DNA of 64,000 nt from Echinarachnius parma. Lineage: Eukaryota; Echinodermata; Echinoidea; Clypeasteroida; Echinarachniidae. The notes under the pieces were generated by a model. The model worked only from the letters and a program-made list of their open reading frames with translations, was not told the origin of the DNA and ran no database searches. The number at the start of each line of letters is the position of its first letter. Positions within the stretch are counted from its first letter, which is position 1. Positions 28,501-43,500 of the stretch are shown here, piece by piece. The position numbers and the translations under genes were made by a program. The stretch is taken from NCBI GenBank assembly GCA_037951105.1, contig JBAMJV010009772.1, forward strand, positions 108,984-172,983, given 5' to 3'.

Positions 28501-31500
28501 CAGAAATCAGGAAGATATTTATAAAATGCATACAACCTATTGATGGCAGTAATTTTTCGATAATCAGGAAGATTGGCTATATATTCGATGCAGTAAATCT
28601 TGGTCTATTTTCAGGAAGTCTTCTGCAAAATCAGGAAGACTTGGCAGCTCTGCCTTACCTTGAGTAGCAGATGGTACTTGAGTATTCTCTGCATGGGCAC
28701 GCTGAGCAGGTCGCGCAGGCGGAACCGATTCTCGTTCGCCCTCTTTTGACATTCCTGGGGATGTAAAAATTACATCAAACATTAGTATGAAAGTTCATCT
28801 GTATTGGTATTTCTTAAGAATTAGCATTTTAAACTTGATCAAAAAAATAAAACGCTAATTCTTACATCAAACATTATGTTTCTTCAATACATTTAATCAA
28901 ATTCAATCAACTAAACATTTAATTTGAGATACTACTATTAGATGTAAATGGTAATAAATAGTATTAATTACACCATCCTTTCCTTTTGCTTTTGAATTGG
29001 AATGGCGGTTAACCAACAATGTAACAGCTGGAGTGAGCGTACATGTATTAACAAGTAGACATAAACAGCAACTTAAGGGTGCACAATGAAACAAAAAGGA
29101 CTTGGATATATAAGTCATATATTTGAATACTAACGGCTGTTTAGCTATTTTTGAATTATTTGAATATATTTAGATATTTGACCAAGGCTAATAATCACCT
29201 CTACTTTCATCCTCACGGCTTGGTTGGCCATCACTTTCTCGATGTGGTTTTGAGTATGTTTGAGCAATCGAAGCCACATATCAGTATTAAGGAAAATGGA
29301 CTGCACAGCGAACCATTACTAAGAAGACTACTCATAGCATACTTGCCACTTTCATCCAAACAGATGCTGCGAAACACCAAAAGCCTCCCTAAGGGTCAAT
29401 AGCCTACGTAAACATGCCCCGTATTTGTCAAAACGAGAGATGCGCGTATAAATGTATTTCATAATCACCTCTACTTTCATCCTGATGGATGGGTTGCCCA
29501 TGACTTTCTCGATGTGGTTCTGAGCGTTGAGCATGTTTGAGCAGTAGAAGCCGTAGATGAGGAAGTTGTTTTTGTGTTTCTTGAAGGTCTGGGCCAGGGT
29601 TGGGTTCGACCGCCGAAACGTGTCGTCCAGATCTCGCAGGAAACCCCTATGCCTTCTCAGTAACTCCTGTAATGATCGGAGAACAAAAACATTAATAAAA
29701 TTTTCTCTACGGTCCTTTTCTCTCCAGATCAGTGGAAGATATATCAAATATACAGGCCTCGACACTCACACTGGCCCTGGGCCAGTGAAATTGCACTTTG
29801 GGCCAGCAAAAATGTATAAAAGTCATATTTTGGTGGCCCGATCCGACATAAAAAAATTAGAAAGAAAAAAATTTCTTTCATGTCATCCTTCATCTATAAT
29901 CACTGGTTTTATTAAGAAAGAGTGATATTTTGAAAAGTAAAAAGTCTACTCATGAAATACAATTTTCAGGCCACCTGAAACGGGGAAGAAATTTTTTCAC
30001 TGGCCCGACCTGGCCACTGACAAAAAAGGTAAGTAAAAATAACCGAGCTATGGTCTATGAAGAATGCATTTTATACAGTAATCCATCACACCAAAGTCAA
30101 CCAAATAGTAAGCTGGGTGTGTGAAAATGATAGTTGGATCTACAGTAGTAACTGAACCGTTTTGACTGGTTTGAAACGAACAACTCACCTCAGCTCACTT
30201 GTCGGTCAATAATTTAAGGTTAGTTGAAGTTGTAAATTGTGTATATATGAATCTCCCTAACCAATGAATGTTTGTTTGTATCATAACTCACCTCAATGTT
30301 GAGAAATATTGTATCTATGTCTTGCCTTGTGAGATGCTGCTTGAGTGGCTTAATAAAATACTGTTAGGGGAAAATATGAAAGAAGAAATATGTCATGACA
30401 AAACACTGCATGGAGCAAAGAAAAGTTATACATGGTGCTAATATAATGTACACATAGTTGAATTAAATTGCATTGTTTATGGCATAATAAATTGTCATAA
30501 TAAAATATTCTTATGCTGATCACCTTGTTAGAATGCTAACAGTTTAAAAAATTTGTTTTAATTAATATTTTTATTTGATAGAATGCTAACAGTTTAAAAC
30601 ATTTGTTTTAATTAATATTTTTATTTGATAAACAAACTACGTTTTTAGGTCAATAAATTTGAATATGAAATACATCAACAAGTTTTTGAGAATAATGACC
30701 ACTTTGGGCCAATGGTAGCTCAGTAGTTGCAGTGGCATGGTGGCAGTTGTAGGTTTATGTCCCACCAAAGCACAATCTTCTGTATTAATGTTGTATTGAA
30801 ATGTATATCTTTTAAGAAGATAATACGTACTGATATGTGCAAGATATCAACAAACTGATAGAGGATTTCTTATCCTTCGGGTTTGTGTCATCAGGTTTTT
30901 GATAGCTTCTGACCATCATGAGCATAGAAAAGGGTTTCAGGGACGAACAACCAGCACAATGGGTGATTTCAAGTATGGTGTTTGGGCTTGGTGTTAGTGC
31001 TTATTAAACACTAACACCGGCCTTAGGCACCATATTTGAGATGACTTCGTGTTAGGATGGTATACAGTGACATTGGGGGATTTCAAATATGGCACCTAAG
31101 GCCGGTGTTAGTGTTTAATAAACACTAACACCAACCCCAAACACCATACCTGAAATCACCCAATGGCTTTCTAGCTCAGTTGGTAGAGCACCAGTCTAGC
31201 AATCTGGAGGTCTCAGGATCAAAACCCCGGGAAGCCCCATTTTCTTTGCTAATTTTCATATTGCATATTTCTGGTCAGTTGTCTTTATGTTTGAAATAAA
31301 CATGAAATATGAAGAGAGAGAAAGCATCTGTAGTGCCTCCACGTATAAAATGTTTCCATTATCTCCTGCCGGCAAAGCTCTCTCTACGATTGGTGACATT
31401 TGTAGTGTCCCACCAAAGCACAATTTGTTCATGAATGTATTAAATGTATACCTGGTTCATTTCCCTTCATAAGTTTGTAATAGTAAATAAACATGAACTA

Positions 31501-34500
31501 TTAAAGAAGATAGAGAAAGACAAACTCACATCACACAGCATCTGTAGCGCCTCCACATATTTCTTCTCCGTTTCCATGATCTCCTGCCGGCAAAAATCCT
31601 TCTTGCTGTCCACCTTATTGTCCGTCTTTTTACTCTGCTGTAAAAAAAGAAAAGAGAATGTATTTATACAAAAAGATGAACTAATTGTATAGCTTTGGAA
31701 TCTACATGTACAATGTATTGGCATTTATTGCATAGCATAGCATGGTCGGACTGATGGGGGGGTGGGGGGGGGGGGGGGGGCTCTCCAATTATGGGGGGCA
31801 TTCCTTTATTTCTTAGAAGATTGTCCCCTTATAATTATTCAAATTATCCCCTTATAATTTTTCTAATTATTAATTAATTTTCACTTCATTTCATTTATTC
31901 AACCATAAAAATGACACAGCACATTGCAAGACATGAATACACTGCTTTATGGTTCGGACTATTAAAAAAGTGAAGCTTGTAAAAACGACACTGTTCTTTA
32001 TAGATAAACTGTGTGGCATCATTAAAATCTAAATTGATGCAATCATTAATTCAGTAGAGGTCTTAATTACTACCAATCCCCATCCCCATCCTCTATTTGT
32101 TTTCTTCTCCAAAACTTCAGTTTTACAATCTGAAGTGTGGCATCGTTAAATTCAAAATTGATGCGATACAGACCTTTGATACTAGCCAAATTATTATAAC
32201 TTTTATGAATTGCTCAGGACTGTAAAATACCTGGATCTCTCTCCGAATGTTGACCAAGTCATCGTAAATCTTGTCCCCCTCATCCTCCTCCACTGTGTCA
32301 TAAATGTCGCCCTCATTGGCCAGGTCATGTTCACTGTAAAGAAGAAAAAGAAAAGAGCTTGTAAATATAAATTATGAACTACATTTTCAAAACAATTTAC
32401 ATTCTGATAAAAGGTTCTTTTGAAAAAGGTGTTTACATAAATGAATGCTTGGCAAATGGTAAGATGAAATACCATTAGAAAAGAAATTTTGTTCAATTAA
32501 AAACAAACTAGTAAAATGTGCTTTAATTGTGAATCAGGCTGTTGTTATTATTATTATTATTTTGTTTGTTTGTTTTTTGTTGTTGTTTAATTTTCAATAA
32601 AAAAGTATGACTTCTTGCTTGCACACTACAACTAAGAGAGCCCAGGCCTGCATAATAAATATGTTTATCAATATATTACAAATCATCATTACTTGGGGTT
32701 CCTGTGGTTGGTTGGTTTTCTTTTTTTCTGTAGGTTCTTAAAATAACATATTATACGAGATTGTATACTTACTCTGCCAAGTCTTCCAGACCACCATAGA
32801 TATCCTCCTCTATCGTCCCGAAGGGTCTGTGAATCAAAGACAAATATAAAATGTATATTAAAGAAAATTCAAATCATTAAGATTCATTGAGGTATTCTGA
32901 TCCTTCTCCGTTAGATCAATCACTGTACTGAACCTGATGTAATTTAGAAACATCACTTAACATGATTAAAAGCCCCATATTACCACTTTGCATGCCACAA
33001 TTCATTATTTTCGCTCTACATAGTTTTGTACCTGATGAAAAAAGGGACATGGCTGTTCAGAGTTTGGCGAATATTTGATGTTCTTTTTTAAAGTGTTCAA
33101 CAGGTTTATTAGACTATACAAAATTAATATAGTTGGTCAGAAATCATATATCAACTCGTCGCTTACTGGAACCTGGAGGATTATGTGCAAAGTCTACAGG
33201 GATTCAGACTCTCCAAGGGAGGTTAATTATTCATGACTGAAATTTTGTATCAATGTTTTTTTTCTAATAAATCATGGGAGAAGGTAAGCAAACAAAGTGA
33301 TAAAAGGCCCCTACAAACCACATTACATGTATATGAGTAGTCTCAGTAAGGTCATTAAACAGGAAAAGAAAACATCTCTTCCACTCTCAATGCCTGAGCT
33401 GTGACATTCAATTATCACATACTTGTGTCATGTCTTGTCTGCACATCAAACTGTTAGAGTGATTCAGTAACTCGATAAGATTTTCCCAAAAGTGATATTT
33501 GAGACTTTAATCATAAACCAATATAATTGACAGTTTCATGGAAAAGGAACACTCTGTATGATATAGTGATAAAATCCCCAAAAAACATTGTAGATTTTGC
33601 ACACCTCCTATAAGCATCTGGTTAAAGGGACTTAGTAACATTGTCCAAATCCTCAAAATAAAATTTTCATTCTAGCGGTTCCCTCATACCTTGTTGTATT
33701 CGTATTAACAATAAAATTATGGGACAGGTTTCGGTTTTTCAAATTTCCCTTTCGTTACAAAGATATGTACGATCGAAGTATTCAGATAAGAAAAACTCCG
33801 GGCGAGTTTTTCTTCTGTGTACAAAGTGAGTGCAGTGAGTTCCAGTGAGTTATTGAATATCACTTTGCATTTTCGCTCATTACTTGGCCATGCAATGTCC
33901 AATTGACTTGAAATTTTCACACAATACCCTGTGGACATATGAGATAACAATAATATACATTGCATCAACCATTCATCACTTTTTGCACATGTCAACAAAG
34001 TTACTAGATCCCTTTAATGTAGGCTACATTCTGAGGATATCTTAAATTTTCAACCATTCAGCGGAGGCATTCCACACATGCCCACCTATTTAGATTGATG
34101 CTGCGTATCAAAGATTGCGTAATCTTATCTCACTGTGTACATTGATACCCTGGCTCAGTTCTCTTTTCACATCAAACATCATTTTAGTCTGGTAGACCGG
34201 TTTGAAAGCAAACATGGAACAGTCTACCTAGTACAGGTCTACATCTCTTTGTACATTGTACTTGATACATTGCCTTACTCGTTCACATAAAATATTAGGG
34301 ACGTTTTGATTGCATGTTCACTAGTGGACTGGTACGTGCATAACCGTTTAACGTCACGATTAGACCCCGCCCACACGTTGACCCATTGTTCAGTTACCAA
34401 GCTCAATGGAGTACAAACGTGGATTTGACCGATTTGGCATTCATACTTGACTGAATTGGTTGACCAAACAATGGGTCAACGTGTGGGTGGGGCCAGTGCA

Positions 34501-37500
34501 CTAGTGCACTAGTGGACGTGGAAATCGAAAAGTCCCTATCATTTTAGTCTGGTGGACCTCGCCTTTAAAAAGCAGTGCTGAGACTGGTATTTTTACTTAT
34601 GATCTGACAATCAGCAAAAAAAAAATAATAAAAAAATGTCTGAAAAATAGTCCAGTCTATGAGGTTGTTCAAAAACTGAACTTATGCAGGACTTTTCATA
34701 TGTGATGTGAAAAGACTCGGGTTATTAAGACTGGTCTAAATCAACAAACCGTGACCCTTAGACCGTGCATATTTGGATGACACCCCAAGCTACATGAGTG
34801 ATCTTGTATTTGTTTATTTTTACAACTTAACTAGGCTAAATGCCTGTAAAACTGCAAATTTTATCTAGACAATTGAGGTAAAAAATGGAGCATTCTAACA
34901 AAACAAAAAATGGTGTTCAGACTTTGATCACTTCCAAAATGATTTTAATTAAAAGCTTATACTTCAAAAATGGTTATCTGACAAGCTATTAGCCAGAATT
35001 CAACAGATCTACATAGGAGGGGGATGCATCTTGGAGTTCTATTTCATGACAAAACTAGACAGAGTGCACTCACAGAGTGCATACCTCTGCCAAAGCTCGA
35101 GGACTGTGCAGGCACAGAACACCCTAACAGACGAACAAACGGGACCGAAAACATAACCTCCTTGGCGGAGGTAACTACAAGCAGTGAAGCATTCACTAGG
35201 ATGAGCCACCTACTACGGTGCTCTGTAGCTCAGTTGGTAGAAAATTGGTCAAGTAATTCAAAGGTCTCAGCCCTTTGGGTAATGTCTGGTCTGTCACCAA
35301 TTCTCTGCTCTTTTTTATTGAAGAAAATTACATGTACATCCATGGGGAGTAATTTTACAATGTTTCTGGAATGGTTCAAATCTAGAAGGTTTCTATATGA
35401 AACGGGTGTGATGTGATGCTTTCTGTGGTTCAAATCTAGGTTTCTATACAAAATAGGTGTGATGTGATTGAGACATTGAGACATCTATAGCGACAGTTGT
35501 CAGTGATGAACAAGGGGATATTTGAGAAGGCATTCAATCATGATATATTATGAGTTGTGGTTATGGCTAGAAGCTTTTTGATGTGAATTGGGTTTTATGA
35601 GATGCTAGCTGTGATAGAGACAAATAGAGACAGTTGTCAGTGATATACAAGTGGAGGCAGCTAGGGGAATGTATCTATGAGAACATAACAGGCTAGTTTA
35701 ATGAGAAATAAAACATACATGTTTGTGAATGAAGGAAATACAACCCATTGACATTAACAATTAGCTTTTATCTATAGAATGGTTCAAATTCTGATGTGAA
35801 TTGGGTTTTATGAGATGCTAGCTGTGATTGAGACAAATAGAGACAGTCGTCAGCAATACACAAGGGGAGGTGGGCTAGTCGGGGAAGGGATGCAATAAAC
35901 AGGACATACATGATATATGTTATCAATGAAGAAAATACAACCCATTGACATTTTACAAGACTTGTTTGAATTGATAGTTCTAAGCTTTTTGATGTGAATT
36001 GGGTTTGATGAGATGCTAGCTGTGATAGAGACAGTTGTCAGTGACATACAAGAGGAGGCACCTCCAGAGGGGAATATTTCCAGGAGAACATGACAGGCTA
36101 TACATGTACATGTGTAAATCTAACGAGAAAATATGCATGGCATTGTATGAATGGAGGAATTGACAAAAAGCTTAATGGTTCAAATCAATCTTTCTGATGT
36201 GAATTGGGTTTGATAAGATGCTAGCTGTGATGTGATGGAGACAAATAGAGACAGTTGTCAGCCATAAACAAGGGGAGGCAGATAGGGGAATGGCATCCCA
36301 GAGAACATGACAGGCTAATTTAATGAGACAACATGTTGACAAGTGAGAGTAAGAAGGGAGTAACAACGATTTTGGCTAGATTGAGTTCTGGATACCATTA
36401 TAGCTCAGAGCCTCCTCTATGTCATGCCAATTTTTTAGATAAATATTATTCTTGATGATTTGGGGAATATTCATAAACCATAAAAGAGAGCTCAATTTTG
36501 TTTCCACAAGGCACCACATTTTAAACATGATTATCACTGGAGTACAAAAACTGACTATAGCGTCCTTCTTTTTCTCACCATTCGATATTATGCAGGTTGG
36601 TCCAAGGACCTTCCCCCAATAATATGCTATTGATTTGTGACAGGGATGGGAGGTACATGTATGTGGGAATAAAAAGGGACATTAAAATAAATATAACATA
36701 TATTCTTCTCTTTATGATTATAATTAATTGTTACCCATAAACTGTATTATGAATAACAATTGTTTTGTGTCCCTTATATTCTAGCTATATGGCAAAATAA
36801 TGTATCAAATATTCATTATAAATATTTTATCACTGCAAAATTCAAATATAACTATATGAAAGATATGTTTCAAGTCGTAAAATCATACACTGATATCAAG
36901 CATGAAGGATTATGGTATTACAAGTGAAATATAGGTGGTAATTATTTCCTTAGAATGTTGAATTATATTTGAAATACAATTACGTATCTGAAATACTTCC
37001 ACAGTGAAATATGTTAAGTTGGCACTTCAAGTGGAATTTCAACAATAACACATTTTCATTCAAAATGAAAGTTCAATTATCTTAAATGTTTAAATAAAAA
37101 AAAAAAGGATGTATACATACACAACAATTGTAAAGTAAAAAATATTGTGGTATTTCAATTTAAATTTGGGTGTGGATATTCTTATTTTCCTAATTTAAAA
37201 TGTCCCTTGACTTGAGATATAAAAGGGACAAATGGTTCAGATACTTATATCTACAATTTTAAAACGAATGATAAACTACAATTGCTATTAAAGCTGTGCA
37301 ATCTTGTGGTATTTCAGTGAAATTTGGGTGTGGAGATTCTAATTAACTTCCTCTTTGAAATGACCTACAGTATAACCATATAAATAGTTGAACTGTCTGA
37401 ACTTTAATTCCAGAATGATTCACAGCAGTAGTAAAGGGTGAACTATTGTGGTATTTCAAGTGAAATTTGGACATAGTCAAGTCAGAAAAATCAAATCATT

Positions 37501-40500
37501 TCCTTATTTGTAATTAACTATTAGACATGTAACAAACAACAGAAGAAGAAATGGTAACATTATCCTGACTTTAATAGATATTTATAGAATATATTAGAAT
37601 ATAGAAATAGAATGACAAACTGTTTTCACAAAGTATGATTATTTTCAAGTGATATTCTGGTCTTATACTTTCCTTATTTTATGTCCCAAGATTCTAGTGA
37701 CCAGATCAAAACTTTGAAAACAGAATGACAAATGGCTTTCCAAACTGAGGTGTGAATATTATTTCCTTGTTTTCAATGCCCCAAGATTTGAGGGTCTTCC
37801 AAGAATGATGTCATGCACTTTTATAGCACCCTTCAAAGATTTCTCCCAGGGGTATGAAGTCATCAGCACTCTCCACGAGTGCTTCAGAAGCAGGGGTGGA
37901 TGATGGTAATATAATTTAGTCTTACTCATCCCAAAATGCTGGCTCCCCATTTTAATTGAAATTCAGTTTCCTTGGGGCAGTTTTCATCCACCAGACTACG
38001 GCAGCAGAACTTTGTTTTTTATTCATAAAGAGGAGAGCGTTATCTTCCAGCAAAAAAAAGAAAAAAAGGCAGTGTCGCCTTCGAAAAGGGGAGGAAATAC
38101 ATGTTATTCCTATCTTCTCATATTTCTAATCTGAGTTAATATCTCCTTTTAATTGTTATTGTCTTTTTCAAAGACTTTTCACCGAGGTTCTGGGGATAAT
38201 TGGTGCAAGGACTTGGAGATAATTACAACAACCCATTTTTGTTTTCAATCTTAAGATCATTTCCCCCCTTGTTGTTCATAAAGACACTTCATCAAGGTGT
38301 CAGTGAGGGGAGAAAAGGCAATATACATGTAATGACTTAGAATTGATAATGGCAATTATTCCCCTCAAACCACAATCACTTTCTTTCTTATTTTTTTCTT
38401 TCTCTTACATGTAGGTTGTTCTTGGAGAAAAATTGTCCAAGATTTTGGGGGAGAAAGTGAAATGACTTTTCCTGGGAGTTAATCAAGGCAGCAAAGTATG
38501 CGTCACTGGTACCTATTTATTAGAGTAACACGGCTTCATCAGCGAGGACGGTTCGGTGTAATTAGGGTCCGCTCCAGCCTTGATCTCGTTATTACCGGCC
38601 CTCTCGCTCTTGATATTAACTTTTCAGCGATATCATCATCTCTTCCACTACTAAAGTAAAGAAGTCTTCAAATGCTGGTGAAATTATGGTTAGAACTTGA
38701 CAACAGTCGTTACAATGTGCAATTTGTATCACAAGCATTGAAAGACTTGCATGTACATGCTTTTCTTTGATTTAGTCTATTATATTATTAGCTGTTCCAT
38801 GAAATCAGCCAAAGCCCAATAATCAGAAAAACACAATTTACAAGATCAGCAGTGTTTAATTCACTTATTTTTGTTTCATACCAATGAAACACATTGCAGT
38901 AACAAAGGGAATTTGCAATTTGAGCTTAAATCAGGCAAATTGTCTGAACTAGAATTTGAGGTGGGCTCATAAATTCAAGAAAGTTAATGTGTTCTGTCCA
39001 ATTTTGTCTTATTACTTTTCTACCTAGTATTTATATTTTCATCACTGCATGATGCTGAATTATACATAAATTGAAATTTGCCTAAATTCAGTCAAGAAAA
39101 ACACATCAGAGTGGTGCCTTGAAAGCACTGAGCACTAATTCACAATTTGTACAATGTTCATTGAATACATTTGGGAATACAAACTAAAATCTGTTCTTCT
39201 CCCTCAGTTGAAAATTTACCCCAAATAAGCAGAGATTTATAATTGAAAGAATAACATTTGAACAATTTTTTTAAATAAAAATATTATATTTCACACAGGT
39301 GCATGTACTTTGTAGTATTCACTTTATTTGGAAGGAACAATTGAAGAAAGTTTAGAGGAGTGGAAATGGACCTCATGAAAACAAAAACTCATGAGGCATG
39401 TCTATCCTATCAAATTGAAAAATAAGGCATCTCCATCCTATCAAATTGAAAAATAAGGCATTTCTATCCTATCAAATTGGGAGACAGTGTGGGTTCCATT
39501 CATGACAGTTTCGGGGAATGGCAACGCATCTAACGAGTAATGAAGCTCAGCCTCTAAATCACACTTTATAATGAGACCATGAGACTAAAGGACTTTGTGG
39601 AATAAGCCCTTCCAGAGCCCCTCATTTTCAAATTGCATTTGCGATAACAGCACGTTCCATGAAGGTTCGGAGGAGGAGGAGATTGAGGAGCATGTACATA
39701 ACCCACAAAAGACAATTTCATTTCGGTGTTTATCACACTTGCTCACATTCACACCCATTCTCCATCTAGAGCCCTGAATATTTTCTGGACCAGTCCTGAA
39801 TGTGTTAATGAAATAAACACAATCATGAGACAGTGGATTCCTTAAAACTAATAATACAACCCATACATTGTAAGCCTCTCTTCATCTACATGTACATAGC
39901 TTCCCTGATGAGACGATAATAACCAAGGACTTTGAGGGATAAGTAATTCCAGATCCTCATCTTATCAAATCACAATCGAGATGGGTGAGATTATACTAAG
40001 GTCTTGAGAAATTGGAACATACTTGACAGTGCAATAATGTATATATCAGCTTGGTAGTAAGCCCTCCAAATTTGATTTAGAGATGGGTACCATTCATGAC
40101 GGTTAACCCATTCAGGGCAGACTGATTTTGGAATAACATGCATTCTCCATATAGACTCCTGCTGGAGTTTTTCCGGGGACTAGTCCTGAACGGGTTAAGA
40201 GAAATGTGGCAAACTTGTTCAATGATTTATACAATCTTGTTATTACCCTTTGTGACAAAACCACAAGATTATTGTGGATCTCAGGACAAACCCTCCAAGA
40301 GCCTTCTTTTTTCAATTCACATGTGAGATGGAACCAAATGATGAAGGTTCATTTAAAAAAGCCAATCGGAACCCAATATTGAAAACAGAGAGCCTGCTAA
40401 TAGTGATCTCCTGCAGAGAAAAGCAACATTATGGAACCTGTGTATAGTGGTCACCTGTCTACAGTGGCCATTTTTCTTGCTTCCCTGAGGTCATCACTAT

Positions 40501-43500
40501 AGACAGGTTTGAATGCAGATGGAAACCAAGACTTTTTAAAAGTCATGAAGACTGAACTGTCACACCTTACGTGCGTGAGAATTTCAGAAAGCTCTTTATA
40601 TTTATAATAAGGACCTCCTAAACTTGTTAAAGATAGTACATGTACCTATTGTACATGTACAATTTATCACTGACTACATAAGGTCCAGATGGTGAACCTA
40701 ATGCAAGTTTCAAGAAAATCAAATTACAGGATAATAACATTGCTTCTGATGAGAGCAGAGATGGGACTTTGTAAAAATAAAAAAAAGACAAAAAAGACAC
40801 AATATAGCAACCCTGGGGCCTCCTTTTATCCAGGCCACGACAAATTGTAGGCTAATATTAAAGTTTGCCTGAGTGTGGATGCTATAATAAATTGAGATTC
40901 TTGCCAGAAGGCATACAAGTACTGCATTATGGTTGCAGATATGTTTGGGATAGAGCATCACAGTGCATTGCAGAGCTAGCTTCCCTTTTCCCCTCAGTTC
41001 ATTATTCCAATCATACAAATCTTATTTATCATCTCCATCAGCGTTTATAATTCTATTCATTATCCCAAATCTATATTTTATCTGGAGTGTATTGAATATA
41101 TCACAGACATACATGTAGTACATAGCACGATAGCTTGCTCCTCTCTTCCCAATCCTTCATTATCTCAATCATACAAATCTTAACCCCTTGCCTACGGGAA
41201 CCGAGTAAGCTATGTACAAAGTCTATGGGGATTTAAGAATCTCGAAGGCAACGGGATATTTATCATTATCCATCTGTGTTTATAATTCTTTTCATTATCC
41301 CAAATCTATATTTTATCTGGAGAGTAGTGAATACACAGACATGTAGCACGATAGTTTGCTTCTCTCTTTTCAATCCTTCATTATCTCAATCATACAAATC
41401 TTATTTATCATTATCCATTTAGGCATTTACATTTTTATACCTGTGAAATATGCATGCCTTGTCACGTAACTAAGAGATAAATGATGACTGATGAATGAAA
41501 GATTGCCAGACGCCAGTATTTACAAAGCTCATTTAGAATTTGAGGAATGTTTGAACGTTGATTAAATATTTCAGTCCCATTCTTTACATCAAATAGTTTA
41601 CAGTTTTATTTGCCAGGTCTTGTGCAATGTCATAAAGACTAGGGGAAGTCCAATGCAGCACATTATGTGTTATGTCTTCCTCATTATGGTAACACACTTG
41701 TAGAATAAAGTGTAAAACATGTAAAATGTACCATGGTGCCACTAAAGTAGGTGGACTAAAGTTCATGTTTAACCGGATCATTCAGGCTTTACATTGTAAA
41801 ATGGTGCAATAAATCTAGGAACAAAACTATTGGCCCATTTGTATACCCTTTTCCTCAGACAGAATCAAATTCAGACAGAGCAAACCCGGTTTCTAAATAG
41901 GTGAAAGGTTGGAAGAAAAAACGTATTTCTTTCTCTTTTTTCGGCAGTAGGTAAAAGCATTAAAACATATTTTCCCCTGTAATATTGGGGCAAGTAACAT
42001 TTTAAAATGTATGATTTGACTTGCCTGAATGGGCCATTACAGAAACAAAGTTACTGTGCATGTAAAACTTTTAAAGGGTTTTGATTAAATCACAGCTCTT
42101 GTATTATTAAAATGAGGCTCCACTGTATACATGTAGTACACAAGTATGAATGCCTTAATGTACGTGACAAGGAAGTCTAGCTTAAAAAATCATAGGATTG
42201 TTCCATAAATATTGAAAATGCTTTACCCTTCTCTCAAATTTCAGAAATCTTTACTATTGATTTCAAAAAAGAACAAAACTACATGTAAGTGTACACTTTA
42301 TGCAGTGTACGCACATCCCCTATGAGTGCTACGTTCAAATTTCAACACTGAATATTAAAGGGAAAGTTGAGTTTTGGTAGAGAGGGCGCTAGACTACTTA
42401 ATTGGTTTGTGAGGTAATGAAAAACTGAGTGTAAAATTTGAAAGAGCATAATATTTAAACAATAAAATCATCTTTGTTTGATCAAAATCGGTTCAGAAAC
42501 GGCTGAAATATCCATAAATATAACAATTTGTAATAAACCTGGGGCCCCGGGTTTATTAGAGAATTTTGAACCAGCCGTTAAAAATTCAAAAAAATGCTTC
42601 CTCTTTTCAAAAAGTTACAAAATAGGTATTTAAATAGTTGTTGGTCATTTCTCTATCTAATCACTATTTCAACAAAGCATCACATGCACAATATTTTATT
42701 CAAAATGGTTGAAACCGATGAGTGTTTAGAGAGCGCCCTCTTACGTTTTAACGGCTCTTTTTGAATGATAACCTGATCTTTACTACGTCATTTGTAATTT
42801 TGTGTTCCTTTCTAGTTATAACTATTAGTTTGTAATGTAATGATGCAGGTTTTGGTTACTAAAATTCAGTTTCACTAAAACTGTACTCTCCTTACCAGAA
42901 CTCAACTATCCCTTTAAATAGGATCGTAAAGTACATCCACTATGTATCCAATGCTCAAATTACAACAACACTCATAATAGGATTATAAATTACATGCACA
43001 GTTTTGTACACATGTATATTTTGGTGCTGATAGCATGAAATTCAGAGTAAGAAAGGAACCAAATGGAATCAACCAAGCCTTGATATGTGTCTCCTCTTTC
43101 ACAGGTAAAATGTACAGGGGGTTCAGAATAATTTGCCCAACCTCCAATTATTCTACCTCCAAAGTCCAATAGAAAAATACCTAAAAAAGACCCTTTTGAT
43201 TGGAAGGGGGGGGGGGGTGTACTACCAGGGGGTAGACAGGGGGTACAGCCCTCAATTGAAGTAGCACCGCGACATCTGTTTAACAAAATATAATTTAATC
43301 AATTAGAAACAAATACTAAATTGCTTGCTTTCACCTAAAATGCTGTTTTTTTTCAGCAAGAAAACATGATGCGTTGTATTGAACTGTATTGAATTTACAG
43401 GGACTTCATGTTTTCTGAGGGCTTGTTTTTGAAATTTTGGGGGTTAAATCATCCTGAAACCCTGTGTATTTTATGTGTAGAGTTCAAAGCACAACCTATA

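Noticed and set aside
29352..29765. 137-codon open frame taken as a whole gene
   Set aside because: Only 29469-29666 matches VAV DH; the extensions read into intron beyond good acceptor and donor sites.
31165..31240. Possible functional tRNA gene
   Set aside because: Good box A but mutated box B, no closing acceptor stem, followed by the SINE tail shared with other copies.
35024..35416. 130-codon plus-strand open frame
   Set aside because: Crosses a degenerate SINE and the start of a tandem repeat; no domain, no splice context.
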